Assembly: GCF_000004075.3 (NCBI RefSeq)
Contig: NC_026659.2
Span: 14,340,272-14,404,271 of the forward strand
From: Cucumis sativus
Lineage: Eukaryota; Streptophyta; Magnoliopsida; Cucurbitales; Cucurbitaceae
Direction: 5' to 3'
DNA: 64,000 bases
Under the pieces are notes generated by a model. That model ran no database searches. It had not been told where the DNA came from and saw only the letters and a program-made list of their open reading frames with translations. Below are positions 34,147 to 45,555 of this stretch, piece by piece (position 1 is the stretch's first letter; each line of letters opens with the position of its first letter). A program made the position numbers and the translations under genes.

Positions 34147-37100
34147 TTATCTTGGTCCTGAGAGCTGTATCGCTTGGACAAACAATGAAGAGTCATCGGT
34201 AAGATCAGAGTAACGTTCTGAAGAGGAGAACTCATTGGCTCTGCTCCTGCTTGCTTCTGCTCTTTGGGAAGCTTCCCATTTCTCAGCAAGTCCATCTCCT
34301 TCAAGCATCCTGACCACTTCAGACATCTTAGGCCTATGGCTTGGGAGATATTGAATGCACAAGAGAGCAACTCGAACAATTTCTTCAAGTTCGATTCGGT
34401 CGTAATTACTTCTCAAGTCTTTGTCAACAAGCATTTCAAGCTTCTTTTCTTGGTGTATCTTCTTTACCTGCAAGTATAGTAATTTGTTAAACTAATCGTG
34501 CAGGTTTGAAATTTTGGTACCTGCTAGTCTCGATATTCCACATATTTTAGCTTACCCAGTCCAGTATTGCACCCTTTTGGTTTGCTGCTTTACCAAACTC
34601 GAGAGCTCTTTGACCTGATATGAGCTCAAGAAGTAGAATTCCGAACCCGAAAACATCTGTTTTCTCTGAGGATTGGCCTGTTGATAGATACTCTGGTGCA
34701 ATGTGCCCAACGGTTCCCCTAACTGCAGTAGTGACATGTGAATCTCTGTGATCTAACAGCTTTGCCAGCCCAAAATCACCCACCACTGCCTCACAGAAAT
34801 CATCAAGAAGTATATTTGCAGCTTTCACATCCCTATGAATTATTTTTGGATCACACTGTTCATGTAGGTATAACAATCCCCTGGCAGCTCCCAAGGCAAT
34901 TCTCTTCCTTGTACCCCAATCCAGAGCTGGTTTTGCTGCATTTCAAAAGAATAGTTTGAACAAAAATATTGAATTAGTACATAGTCGAGGTTAAATTCAT
35001 CCACCATGTTGAGGCTTGTTTACCTTTAAGACGGGTTGCAACACTGCCATTGGACATGTAGGGATAGACCAAAAGCCTTTCGGTTTCTGTCATACAGAAA
35101 CCATATAACCTGAGAAGGTTCCTATGCACTGCCAAGCTTATCATTTCAACTTCAGTCTGAAACTGGATCTCTCCTCTCATAGCATTTCCATCTTTGAGTC
35201 TCTTTACAGCTACGATGGTGCCATCTTGTAGATATCCTTTGTATACATTTCCAAAACCACCTTTCCCAACCAAGTTTTTACTGCTGAAATTGTGAGTAGC
35301 ATTCTGAAGTTCTCTGAACTGAAACCTCTTTATGTTCCCTAGGCTATGATCATCCCGATGCCAATCTAAAAAACATTCAGTGCTTGTTAATTATGATGGA
35401 AGGCTACTTTTTTTTTTCTTTCAAAAGGATCATTCAGTTATATTTGTTAGTTAGTTACCATTAGCTTCAAAGAATATTTGTTGATTGTGCCTATGCTTCC
35501 GCCAGCTAAAGAAACCATATGCAAGAGTGAACAGACAGATGCAGCTCAAGCTGAGACCAATAACTAAAGCAATTCTCTGGCCACTGTGTCTCCTAGGAGG
35601 TTGAAAATCTTTAGAAGTCAAAAACAAAACTCAAGTTATTCGCTTCGAAAGAATTATCATGCTCGATTGCTAAAGATGTATAAAAGCTTAGAAATGAACT
35701 GGTCGATTCAAGGAGTAAAGTATGAAGAAGATAGTTGAACTGTGTGTGGATAAAGAATTAAAAAAGAAAAAGAAAATTACACGTGGAATTAGGAACAGCA
35801 AAAGAAAGTGGCAACGGAGTTGTTCCATAGCATACTTCCTTAGTTCCAGGGGAACAAATCAAATAGTTTCCAGTAAAGCTGTAAACCAATGAAGCAATCA
35901 ATAGTAAAAATCAACAAGAACAAATTGAAAAAGAGAATAGAAAATGTTAAAACCCTGTCGGCAATAACTTACTTAAATGTCTTAGCCAGCAATCTGGGCA
36001 CAGGACTGCTCAAGTTATTATAGGATAAGTCCCTAAAACAAGGGAACAAAAAGCATTCAATCACTTCTAATCAACTAAAATATAAATAAGCTAAAGATTT
36101 ATAAGCTGTTTGGGAGCTTAAAAACAATTATTCAATTATATCTTCACTGAATGTTTGTTGAAGAAAGTTAAACTCAAACAGCAAAGAGAGTGGAATTTCT
36201 TACAGCAGGGTAAGCTGGGTCATGTTAGCCAGTGACGTTGGGATTGGCCCTGATAAAGTGTTATTGTTGAGTCGCCTGATATCAATACCAAAACTTCTGG
36301 TTAGAATATCTATCATATAAGAAGAATATGCAATTGTATCTTTAATCCTACTTACAGGTATTGAAGGCTTTTCATATTGGAGAAAGTGCTGGGAATTTCA
36401 CCAGAGAACGAGTTGTTTGAAAGATCGAGGGTGTGAAGTTTTGTTATTTTGGTAATCTCTTTGGGGATATTTCCTGAAATATTGTTATTCTGAAGAAGCC
36501 TACAGAAAAATAGAAATGAATTCAAGAACTGATTAGCACAAAGAGAAACTTTACAAGTTATCATGACTGTCTTCTTCTGGTTGTGAGACTTACAAAAATT
36601 GAAGGTTTGTCAAATTTGCAATACTTGGTGAGAGTGTACCAGAAAAGTTTTGGCTTGGAGCTCCTCTGGAATGAGACAACATAAAAACACATTATTATAT
36701 GATACACACATAGAGCTCCTTTTAGAGCTTTTCTATTTGTTTTATTGTTTTTGGAGTTGAACTTACATGCCAATGACCAGTTTATCAGGAGAGTGTTAGG
36801 ATACTAACAATAATTTAGACTGAAAGGACTGTATAAATGGCTTAAACAGAGGCGGTACTCTGGTTTACTTTATTTATATATAAAGCCAAATGATCCAGAT
36901 TCACAAGATGAAAAGAAATAACAAGAAACAACAAGGAAAAATGCAGAAAAGATCATACCAGCCTCTTGGTTTTAAGAGACCCTGGTGGCTGCTGTAGCCC
37001 TACCTCCTAAAAGTTAAAAATACCCTAGCTACTCCAACCTAATAATCCTATTTATAGACTCACATATTCCTCAGCCCAGTGGGCCCTACCACTCAGAACG

Positions 37101-37476
37101 TCCTTCCAATCATTTCTCCATAATAATTCCCTGTGCAGTTACTTTTCTACCCTTCCTCCTATAAGTATGGATAATTGGGGGTCTTACAGAGAGCAAGTGA
37201 TGAAATTCCAAGTACATGCATCCACAGCATTTTCATCCCAACTCAGTACAGAATGAGGATCCTTCAAACCAGCTTTGATCCCCATCAAAACTTGAACTGT
37301 AAATTTTTTTCAAAATCCATTAAATTCTACACTCTAGACTTTACCCAAGTTTGAAACCGAAGAAAACAATTACCTTCAGCAGTAAGATCTTTGCTTGTTG
37401 AAGCCTCACATGAAAAAGCCCATAACCAAAGAAAAGCCAGACCAAACAGTAACCCAGTTTTTCCTATAATTTCCAT
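34147..37476 (-). CDS. LRR receptor-like kinase, NIK/SERK type (LRR-II), exon 2 interrupted by a solo LTR
   Basis: Eleven exons, as in NIK/SERK genes: 37476-37374, 37296-37188 (or the interrupted native exon), 36665-36594, 36499-36356, 36275-36204, 36032-35973, 35878-35781, 35608-35459, 35365-35024, 34935-34556, 34467-34147. Residues 1-25 are a signal peptide. Next come an LRRNT region ([13 protein letters not shown]), about five LRRs in 72- or 144-base exons, a Pro-containing juxtamembrane part and a transmembrane helix (about 231-254). The kinase has [26 protein letters not shown] (an RD kinase) and DFG, and the tail is [11 protein letters not shown]...LSGPR, typical of NIK proteins, plasma-membrane receptor kinases in immunity and development. 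A 395-bp LTR at 36794-37188 splits exon 2. Plain read-through stops at once. Splicing from a GTAAG at the LTR edge would keep frame (616 residues) but lose PDKLVIGI. Confidence 0.88.
36794..37188 (-). mobile_element. Solo LTR inserted in receptor kinase exon 2
   Basis: A 395-bp insertion with TG...CA ends is flanked by a perfect 5-bp duplication GAGAG (36789-36793 and 37189-37193). Removing it and one duplication rejoins the exon so that ACT TGC TCT CCT GAT AAA reads through, as the family requires. On the minus strand it begins TGTAAGACCCCC and has a TATA-like TCTATAAATAGG, so it lies in the same orientation as the gene. No internal retroelement sequence is present. Confidence 0.9.
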
Positions 37477-39222
37477 TAAACTGACAGCTGCAGGTTCATC
37501 AATTGACAAGATGAACAAAAGGAACAGCTTTTTCGACAAAGAAAAAAGTTAGATGTTAAAGAGGTGATGGAAATAAAAGTTAGAAAAAAGATACGACCCA
37601 GCCAAATCAACCTAAATAATTTGTTAGCTTTAGTTTTGACTTATGAGATTGATATATTTACATTGCTTGAGCCGCTTGCTGTCTCACTCACTAACTCAAA
37701 ACATTCGTTGAGGCCCCAACTGCCAAAAGAATGGCTATGAAAGGACACAAAAGAATCAATATGTCTGCCACTCCACTTCTTTACAAAAAGGCAAGAAGAA
37801 AGAAGGGAATATCTAAAAGACAGAACCCATAATAACCAAAACTTAGATACTCTATTATTTAAACATGGTTGAAAACAGATATATTGATTTATATTAGTAC
37901 AAGAATTGGAGTAGAAAGTCAATTGAGATTTTGAAGATTGTGTCATGACTTGGAACGATACGGTAATCCAAATTCCATTTTTATATTACTGTTATACCAT
38001 TTCATGTTTCAATTTACGTCTAACATTCCGAGGGGTTTTTACTCCAAGAATCGTTTTGAGATGTTTTACTTTTCAAAAGTTAACTTTTTGTTTTTCTTTT
38101 TAGCTTTTGCTTTCTCCCAGTCAATTATGAAAGTTGAGAAATAATGAAAGCAGAATTCTTTTTCGGTCTTTCCCATTTCACAGACACTTGGTCAAAAAGT
38201 CCTCTGTAATTTATTTTTTCTTAATGTAGAGTAGAGTGAATTGGAAAAATGAAGGTCCCCAATGGCAATATGAAATGCTGCAATAGAATGTTATTGAGCT
38301 ACACGTGCAAGATTGGTCCCATTATTAATATAAGATGAGTTGACTTTGATGTTCAAATCTATCTGAATTTTGGCCTCTACTGCTTCTTCTCAACTTTTTA
38401 ATCATTACCATCATCACCTTTTTCTATTAAATTTGATTACATGGTAATCATTCATGTTCTTTCATTAGGGCTCTGGGATTATAGGCACTTGATCCAAAAT
38501 GTGTTGGGATAAGTGGGAGCTTTTTTAAACTTTTTTTCCCTATTGTTTTTAGTTCAATGGTTGCAGAAATGTAGATTGAACCATTGACCTGGAGATCGAT
38601 GTCTTTATCTGCTAAGTTATGCTTGAATTCATTGTTAATCTATACTCTTTATTCTAGTATGTGGTTTTTTGAGTTTTTGAGGTGGAAGAAATTGAATATC
38701 TAATCTCAGTTTAATTTCTGGTGGTAGAGAGGGGAAAAGACAAAAGCAAAAGGAAGAGTTAAAGAACAGAAGTATGGCCTTGGCTTTAAGTAATTGTGTG
38801 TCAAGTTAGAAATTTTCTATATCCTGACCAGTTTGGATCGATTGTTGAAGTGTTTTAAGAAAATGTGTTCAAGTGTAAAAAAGGTTTTTTTAAAAAATCC
38901 CAATCAGATGGATTGTCAATTTAGAGAGATAGAATTCCCACTTTTGAGGTCATGCTCGGGGTCCCATCTGAACCCACTGAGCTTTCATTGACACCGTCGA
39001 TGACTATCCATTCCAATCTTGTTTCCCCCCTAGTTTGGCTTTCTTAAACACTCTTCTTGGTTGATGCATTGTTGTCCTTGGTTGTAACATGACACTTCTC
39101 TCTTTCAACCCTTTGCTTGGACCAAAGGGTGACACATTGTTATCACTACACTTCTTCTCTAGTGGGGTCACAACCTATTCTCTTGTGATCGACTGATCAA
39201 ATGGTTAGTGTGTTGCAAAAAT
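37477..39222. other. Upstream region of the receptor kinase
   Basis: Contains the receptor kinase leader and promoter on the minus strand; a CTGCAG near 37485 may mark a 5' UTR intron acceptor. No further gene is supported. Confidence 0.4.
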
Positions 39223-39560
39223 CACTACAAAGAAAAGGTGTTTTTTGACGCACAAAACCACCATCGATAGAAAGGCAGTCCAAGAGAAATGGGTAACTCC
39301 CAACGGGTACTACAGAGTGTCGAGCATAATGGGCAACTTCTGATGTCGTATGTAGTTATCGGAAGTTAGTTTCCAAAAGCAGGAAGAATTATATCTCCCA
39401 ATGCCGAAGACTGGCGTCGGGAGTTCTATACTCCTGACCCCTCTAATAAAGCATAGGGAGTTTCCATCCATTTCTAATGTCCATCCTACGACGTCGGGAG
39501 ATATCCTGTTAAAAAACCCAAAACAGATATGAACATGCATCTATCTTGCTATTAAAATTA
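39223..39560 (+). mobile_element. CACTA-type transposon end
   Basis: Starts CACTACAAAGAAAAGG, the expected CACTA terminal inverted repeat. Sub-terminal motifs follow in both orientations (GGCGTCGGGAGTT at about 39412, GACGTCGGGAGATA at about 39490, and related GGGAGTT and AACTTCC motifs). The opposite end was not found, so only a terminus is claimed. Confidence 0.65.
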
Positions 39561-39769
39561 TAGGGTTCTCTCACCATCGCTTGCCTCTCCCTCTCCCCAC
39601 CGTCTGTTCGCCTCTTCCTCTCCTTGTTGTCCGTCCACCTTTCCTTGATTGGTGTTAGGATTTGCTACTTTTTATTTGGTTTAGAATGATTTGAATGTGG
39701 AAAATATTTTATTTTATTTTTCTTAAATAAATTTTATACGCACGATCAATTCTTTTGATATAAATTGTG

Positions 39770-40260
39770 TTTAATCGGTGGTTTTAGGTATTTGAAATAA
39801 ATTGTGTTCAATGCATTGCATTTGATTTGTATGCTTTGGTGGATAACTTTGTCTAAATTATAGTATGCTTTTGTTAAGTTGCCTTGGATGTATGCTTTGA
39901 TTGATGATATTGGTTGAATGAGCATGTTTGTTAGTTTTGTGTTCGAGACCCAAAACAAGAAGAGATAAATGCTTTGTTGATTTGAATAATTGAAATAAAT
40001 TGAACTTGATACAAATTGTGCTCCATAGGTGATTGCTAAATCGAGATAGTGTATCCAATGTGTGTTGCCTTCAATTTGTGTGCTTTGGTGGATAATTTTG
40101 CCTAAATTATAGTATGTAGTATGTTTTGTTAATTTTCTTTTAGGACCAAAACAAATAGAGAATTATGTATGACTTCTTAATATACATGGTGAATGAATTT
40201 CTATGCTTTGGTGGATTTGTAGGTTGAATTAGTATGTTTTGATTGATGATATTGCTTGAA
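39770..40260. repeat. Degenerate two-copy repeat of about 245 bp
   Basis: TATGCTTTGGTGGATAACTTTGTCTAAATTATAGTATG near 39830 recurs near 40078, and TTGATTGATGATATTG recurs near 39898 and 40238. The copies are heavily diverged. It probably belongs to the interior of the CACTA element. Confidence 0.45.
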
Positions 40261-40735
40261 TTAGGAGTGTAAACGGATTGGGTTTAGGTATATTTTGTGA
40301 CGAACCCGAATTTTTGGGTTGGTAAACAGGTTCTAACACAGTCTTGAAAACAAAGTACACGACAATTTGGAAGACAAAAAACCCTAGAAGAGTGAATATC
40401 ACGCTTTGGAGAATGCGAAATAGACTATGAACTGTGCAGAAGTTTTGCAAATGAAACCTCCCTTTCTCAGTTATTGGGCAGTTTGTATGATCTATTCTAA
40501 ACCTTGTTGTTGGTTTAGTCTTTTGGTTTAAGTCTCGATATGGTGAGAATGCTAAGTGGGTGTCAACCTAGATGAGATGTCCGAGTGCACTAGCTGATCC
40601 TAGGGCTTCTTTGTATTATCTTTTGTCTTGTTTACTCATTTTCAGCTTAATGAAGAGGCTTCTTTAAATTTCTTCATGGTTTGTATTCATGGTATTTATT
40701 TTCCTAATGAATCTTTCATGTTCTGATAAATATTG

Positions 40736-41035
40736 CAGAAACACATAATTTCAGCAATCTGTCAAAGAGTTGAAGGAGAAGACAGAAGAACTTAAAGGTC
40801 ACATGAAGACGTAAAAGTTAGGTAATTTTTTGAAAACTTTTTTCTTTGTCTTGCTTAGTTTTAGTGGTATTTGTTAACAGGCTGAGACATACTCTTGTAT
40901 GCCAAGGCTGGGTGGCCAATTCAATGGATGGCCTGAGACGGTGAAAATACGAGTGTAGAACAAAGTAGACAATCGAGCAGATTTACAAGTAGGAGGATGG
41001 TGTTTGGTCTTACTCTAAAGTTACTGCTAGAAAGG
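40736..41035 (+). pseudogene. Possible CACTA transposase remnant
   Basis: Short translatable stretches (for instance a Lys/Glu-rich SVKELKEKTEELKGHMKT-like piece at 40757-40813) resemble coiled-coil tails of plant CACTA-associated proteins. No intact reading frame exists. The assignment rests mostly on context. Confidence 0.3.
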
Positions 41036-41159
41036 TGATTCTCCCTTTATTTACACATGTTATCTATATTTAATTACTGTTTTTATGTGATGGTGAATAA
41101 ATATTTAAGTCGTTTCAAGTTTGTACATCATGCTTGAGTTAATACATTTCCCAACTCGC

Positions 41160-41890
41160 ACTAATTTTAAAGTTGAGACTAAGTTTGTTGCACTTACACA
41201 CTTGGTTGCCATTTTGGGTCTTGTAGTGCTTTTTTCACACTATTTGAACTTTTTTCGTAGGTTATGAGTTACGAACTTACACGTAAGCTTTTTTAGGTCG
41301 TTTTCAAAGTTCAAGTGATACTTAGACACGTTTTGAACTCGTTTTAGGTTGGTTTGACACTAAGTTTTAAACACATTTGATTGACATGTTGGGTCTTGAA
41401 GTACTTTCACACTTTTTGAAATTTTGGTAGGTTGTGAGTTACAAACTTACACTTAAGCATTGCTTGGTCGTTTTGAAAATTCAAGTGATACTTACACACG
41501 TTTTGAATACATTTTAGGTTAGATTGAGTTTGTTGCACTTACACACATGGTTGTCATTTTTGGTCTTGAAATTCTTTTTTCAACCTTTTTGGTAGATTAT
41601 GAGTTACGAACTTACCCTTAGGATTTGCTAGGTCGTTTTGAAAACTCAAGTAATACCTAGACACGTTTTGAGCACGTTTTAGGTTGGTTTGAACTAAGTT
41701 TGTTGCACTTACACACTTGGTTTCCATTTTGGGTCTTGTAGTGCTTTTTTCACAATATTTGAACTTTTTTCATAGGTTATGAGTTACGAACGTGCACGTA
41801 AGCTGTTTTAGGTCGTTTTGAAAGTTTCAGTGAAACTTAGACACGTTTTGAGCACGTTTTAGGTCGTTTTGAGCATGTTTTAGGTCGTTT
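41160..41890. repeat. Degenerate tandem repeat, about four units of 165-180 bp
   Basis: GGTT(A/G)TGAGTTACGAACTTAC recurs at about 41261, 41431, 41594 and 41773, each followed by a GGTCGTTTTGAAA...CACACGTTTTGA...TTTTAGGT block. The last unit ends in three short TTTTAGGTCGTTTTGAG copies. It is likely internal to the CACTA element. Confidence 0.75.
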
Positions 41891-42127
41891 TGAGTAAATG
41901 ATATGTATGTTGTGATTGTTTGATTGCATGTATAATACCTTATTGAGATGTGTATGCTTGATTGAGAAGCTGATAGAACACCAAGTAATGGTTCTTATTT
42001 GTTCATGAAGCAACCAAACTATTAAAGAATACAATACTCAAACTAGTCTTGAAAACACCGAACAAACAAGTACTGTTACAGACAATAACCAAGTATAAAA
42101 ATAAAACATTCAAACATCAAAAGTAGT

Positions 42128-42860
42128 TTACGATAATGGTGTTCTAAGATTAAAGTAACTGAACAACTTCTGTAATTCTGCTCTCCAGAAAATACAGCCC
42201 CTCCACTTCCAGAAACTGATTAACCAACCCCCATCTTTCCTTCCATCTCTCCCTTTTAACCTCCCCCTGTAACTAACTGTTGTCCGCACCAAGGTGGTTT
42301 CCACTTCCTCCAATTCCATCACCTGTGCACATGCAATTCCACTTGTCTTTCTTCTGCTATATTGTATTGCAATTGGTGGTCTATCATTACTCTCCCTCTC
42401 CAAAGACACCTTGTTCTCAAGGTGGAAAATGAGTAAGCTTTTGTGTAAAATCATCACAATTCTCCCATGTAGCCTCATGAGGTGGTATTCCTTTCCAACT
42501 AACAAGCACTTCCCACTTCTTTGTTGCTGGATTTTTAGGTTAGCCAAAATTGTCTGCTGGTAGTAACTCTTGGAATGTAGGAACATCATCAATTCCATAT
42601 AGTTCGGTAAATGTCATTCCTCCCTCCATAGCTCGACATTTTGTCAAGAAACCTTAATCAGATGGTGTCCATGTCTCCATCATGTGTTATAGACTCACTC
42701 TAGTCTTTGTCAAACTCGAGTCACCCTTATAACAACATTCTTTTCATTTTTTGTATGAAAGTTAAAGTGAGTTTCCGCCAATCCACTTCAGTTACCCCAA
42801 CGTGTGCAGCCATTGCATTCCAAGGATGACATCCGGATAGAACACTGATGTAGTGTTTCT
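42128..42860 (-). pseudogene. Internally deleted chromovirus: protease joined to chromodomain end
   Basis: On the minus strand a retropepsin-like stretch (DVILGMQWLHTLGVTEVDW, from about 42840) is followed, with stops and frameshifts, by a chromodomain-like part (WEVLVSWKGIPPHEATWEN, about 42500-42440) and an HLENKVSLE ending near 42420. Reverse transcriptase, RNase H and integrase are absent between them. It is therefore a decayed deletion copy of a gypsy chromovirus, a similar type to the one at 17-21 kb. Confidence 0.7.
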
Positions 42861-42944
42861 ATTATATTGATAATTCAAACACAACTTACAACATAAGCAA
42901 ACCGTGAACCTCAGAAAATGAGTCACGTTGCATATAATTCGAAA

Positions 42945-45555
42945 TTGACGACCTTTTTGTAAACACAAGGCTCGTCAACATTTTGTTCAAAGCCATAAGA
43001 TTTGATCGCATTATCAAATCTTATATTCCAGGATCTAGAAGCTTTTTTTAATCCATAAATGGATTTTTTAAGCTTACAAACCTTTTGTTCTTGATCTTGT
43101 TCTATAAACCCCTCTGGTTGAGACATATAGATGCTCTCTTCAAGATTACCGTTCAAAAAAGCTGTCTTGACATCCATCTGCCAAATTTCATAATCATAAA
43201 AAGTGGCGATGGATAAGAGTATTCTAATTGACTTTAACATGGCAACGAGAGAGAAAGTTTCCTCTAGTCTACTCCCTCTCTCTAGGTATAACCCTTTGCC
43301 ACAAGTCGAGCCTTAAAAGTCTGTACTTTACCGGCATGGTCTCGTTTTCTCTTGTAGATCCATTTACAACCAATAGGTTTTACGTCATTTGGTTGATCTA
43401 CTAGAGTCCAGACAGAATTAAAGTACATAGACTCTATTTCGAGGTCCATGGCTTTGATCCATTGGTCACGATCTACATCTTTCATTGCCTGTTTATAGGT
43501 TAATGGATCCTCTATGCCATCGTCAGGTATGACGACTTCAGTTTCAATTAAACCCAAATAGCGATTAGGCTGATGAACAACCCTCCCACTACGTCGAGGC
43601 TCTCTCAACTGTTGAGAAGGATGTGATTGACCAGATTTCCTAGTCTTATCAACTACTATAGTGGATGAACTAGGTTTATCTATAGCACTTTTGGAAATTC
43701 CTTTTAATACTAGTTTACTACGAGGTTGATGATCTCTGATGTGGTCTTCCTCTAAGAATGTGGCATTTGTTGACACAAATATTTTATTTTCTTGAGGATC
43801 ATAAAACAAGCCACCTCTTGATTCTTTTGGATAATCTATGAAAAAGCATAATTTTGAACGATGTTCCAATTTCTTAGGATTTTGTACCAACACGTGTGCT
43901 GGACAACCCCAAATTCTAAAATAACGTAAACTTCCTTTACGCCCTTTCCATAGCTCATAAGGTGTTTCTGAAACACTTTTAGAGGGAACATTATGCAAAA
44001 TATAAGTAGCTGTTTCTAAAGCATATCCCCAAAAAGAATCTGGCATCTGAGAAAAACTCATCATAGAGCGAACCATGTCTAACAAGGTCCGGTTTCTTCT
44101 TTCTGATACACCGTTCTGTTGAGGTGTACTAGGTGCAGAGAGTTGTGACTGGATTCCATTTTCTATTAAATAGTCTCGGAATCGTAAGTCCATATACTCT
44201 CCACCTCGATCTGATCGAAGTATTTTTATTGTTTTACCTAATTCGTTTTCTACTTGAGGCTTATATTCTTTGAACTTTTCAAGACTATTAGACTTATGAT
44301 GTATTAGGTAAATATGACCATACCTTGAATAATCATCAATGAAGCTAATGAAATATTCATATCCACCTCGAGCTTTGACATTCATTGGTCCACAAAGGTC
44401 CGAATGTATGAGCTCTAAGGGTCCTTTGGCTCTTAGACCTTTTCCAGTAAAAGATCTCTTGGTCATTTTTCTTTCAAGACAAGATTCACAAGGAGGTAAA
44501 GTATTATTTTCTAACTGACTTAGAAGCCCACTTTTAACTAATCTCCCAATCCTATTGAGATTTATGTGACCAAGTCTTAAGTGCCATAAATAGGCATTAG
44601 AAGAAACTTTTTGTCTTTTATTCTGAGTTTCAGCTGTTCTGAATATTTTAGTATTTAAGACAAAATTTGCTCTGGTTGGTCTTAACTTATATAAGTTGTC
44701 TTCAAGTATAGCAGAACAAACTAGAATACATTTATAGAAAACGAACGCTTCATTAATTTCAAAAGATATTCTATACATTTGTTCCAAAATACAAGAGATA
44801 GATATTAAATTTCTTTTCATTTGAGGTACATATAAGACATTCTTAAGTATGGCATATCTATCTCTAAAAAACAACTTTAAATCTCCCACTGCTGAAGCTG
44901 AGACCATCTCTCCTGTTCCAACCTTGAGAGTGATCTCGCCTTCTGAAAGCTTTTTCCAAGAACTATTTTCCTGAAGTGAGAAGCAAATATGGTTAGTGAC
45001 TCCTGAATCTAGTATCCAGGTACAATTTTCATATTCCACTAAACAGGTTTCTACAACTAGTAAATCATATTTACCTTGTGTTTCCTTCTCTGCCTTTTTT
45101 TCTGCAAGGTATTTTGGGCAGTTTCTTAACCAGTGCCCGTTTTTGCCACAATGGTAACACTTACCTTTTTCTGCACCTTTCTTACCCTTGTTCTGTTTGG
45201 GAGTCTTTCCCTTTCCCTTCTTTTTTATTTGAGCATTAGGTTTTGAGGGTCCAGCTTTGGTTTTAGAGGACGATCCTCTTATAAATTTTCTTTTTGTGGT
45301 AGCAACATTTGCTTCCACTTGTTTTCCTTTACCCATAGTAAGGTTTTGGAATCGCTGGAGTTCATTCAGAAGGGTTGTCAAGTTAAATTCTATCTTGTTC
45401 AAAGACGCATTCGTTTGGAATGGAATAAAGCCCTTCGGAAGAGACTCTAAAATAAAACTAACTTGATTAACCTCTTCGATGGGACCACCATTCACTTCAG
45501 CGATGTTGAAGTGCATCATCATGTCCAGAACATGTTCTCTAACAGAGGACCCTTG
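42945..45555 (-). pseudogene. Ty1/copia polyprotein copy 1 (gag to early RT, defective)
   Basis: One long frame (43282 to about 45555 as copia-derived sequence) runs from truncated Gag through a CCHC knuckle (CYHCGKNGHWLRNC), protease (ILDSGVTNHIC), integrase (HLRLGHIN...CESC zinc part; HSDLCGP, FIDDYSR and SDRGGEY motifs) to the start of reverse transcriptase. A stop then replaces the Gln after AKGYT, and a 1-base deletion lies near 43273. RT is cut off at 42945. The protease has DSGV rather than the usual DSGA. The gag end runs straight into the satellite array near 45556, so the first 40 residues of the frame are array translation. Confidence 0.88.
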
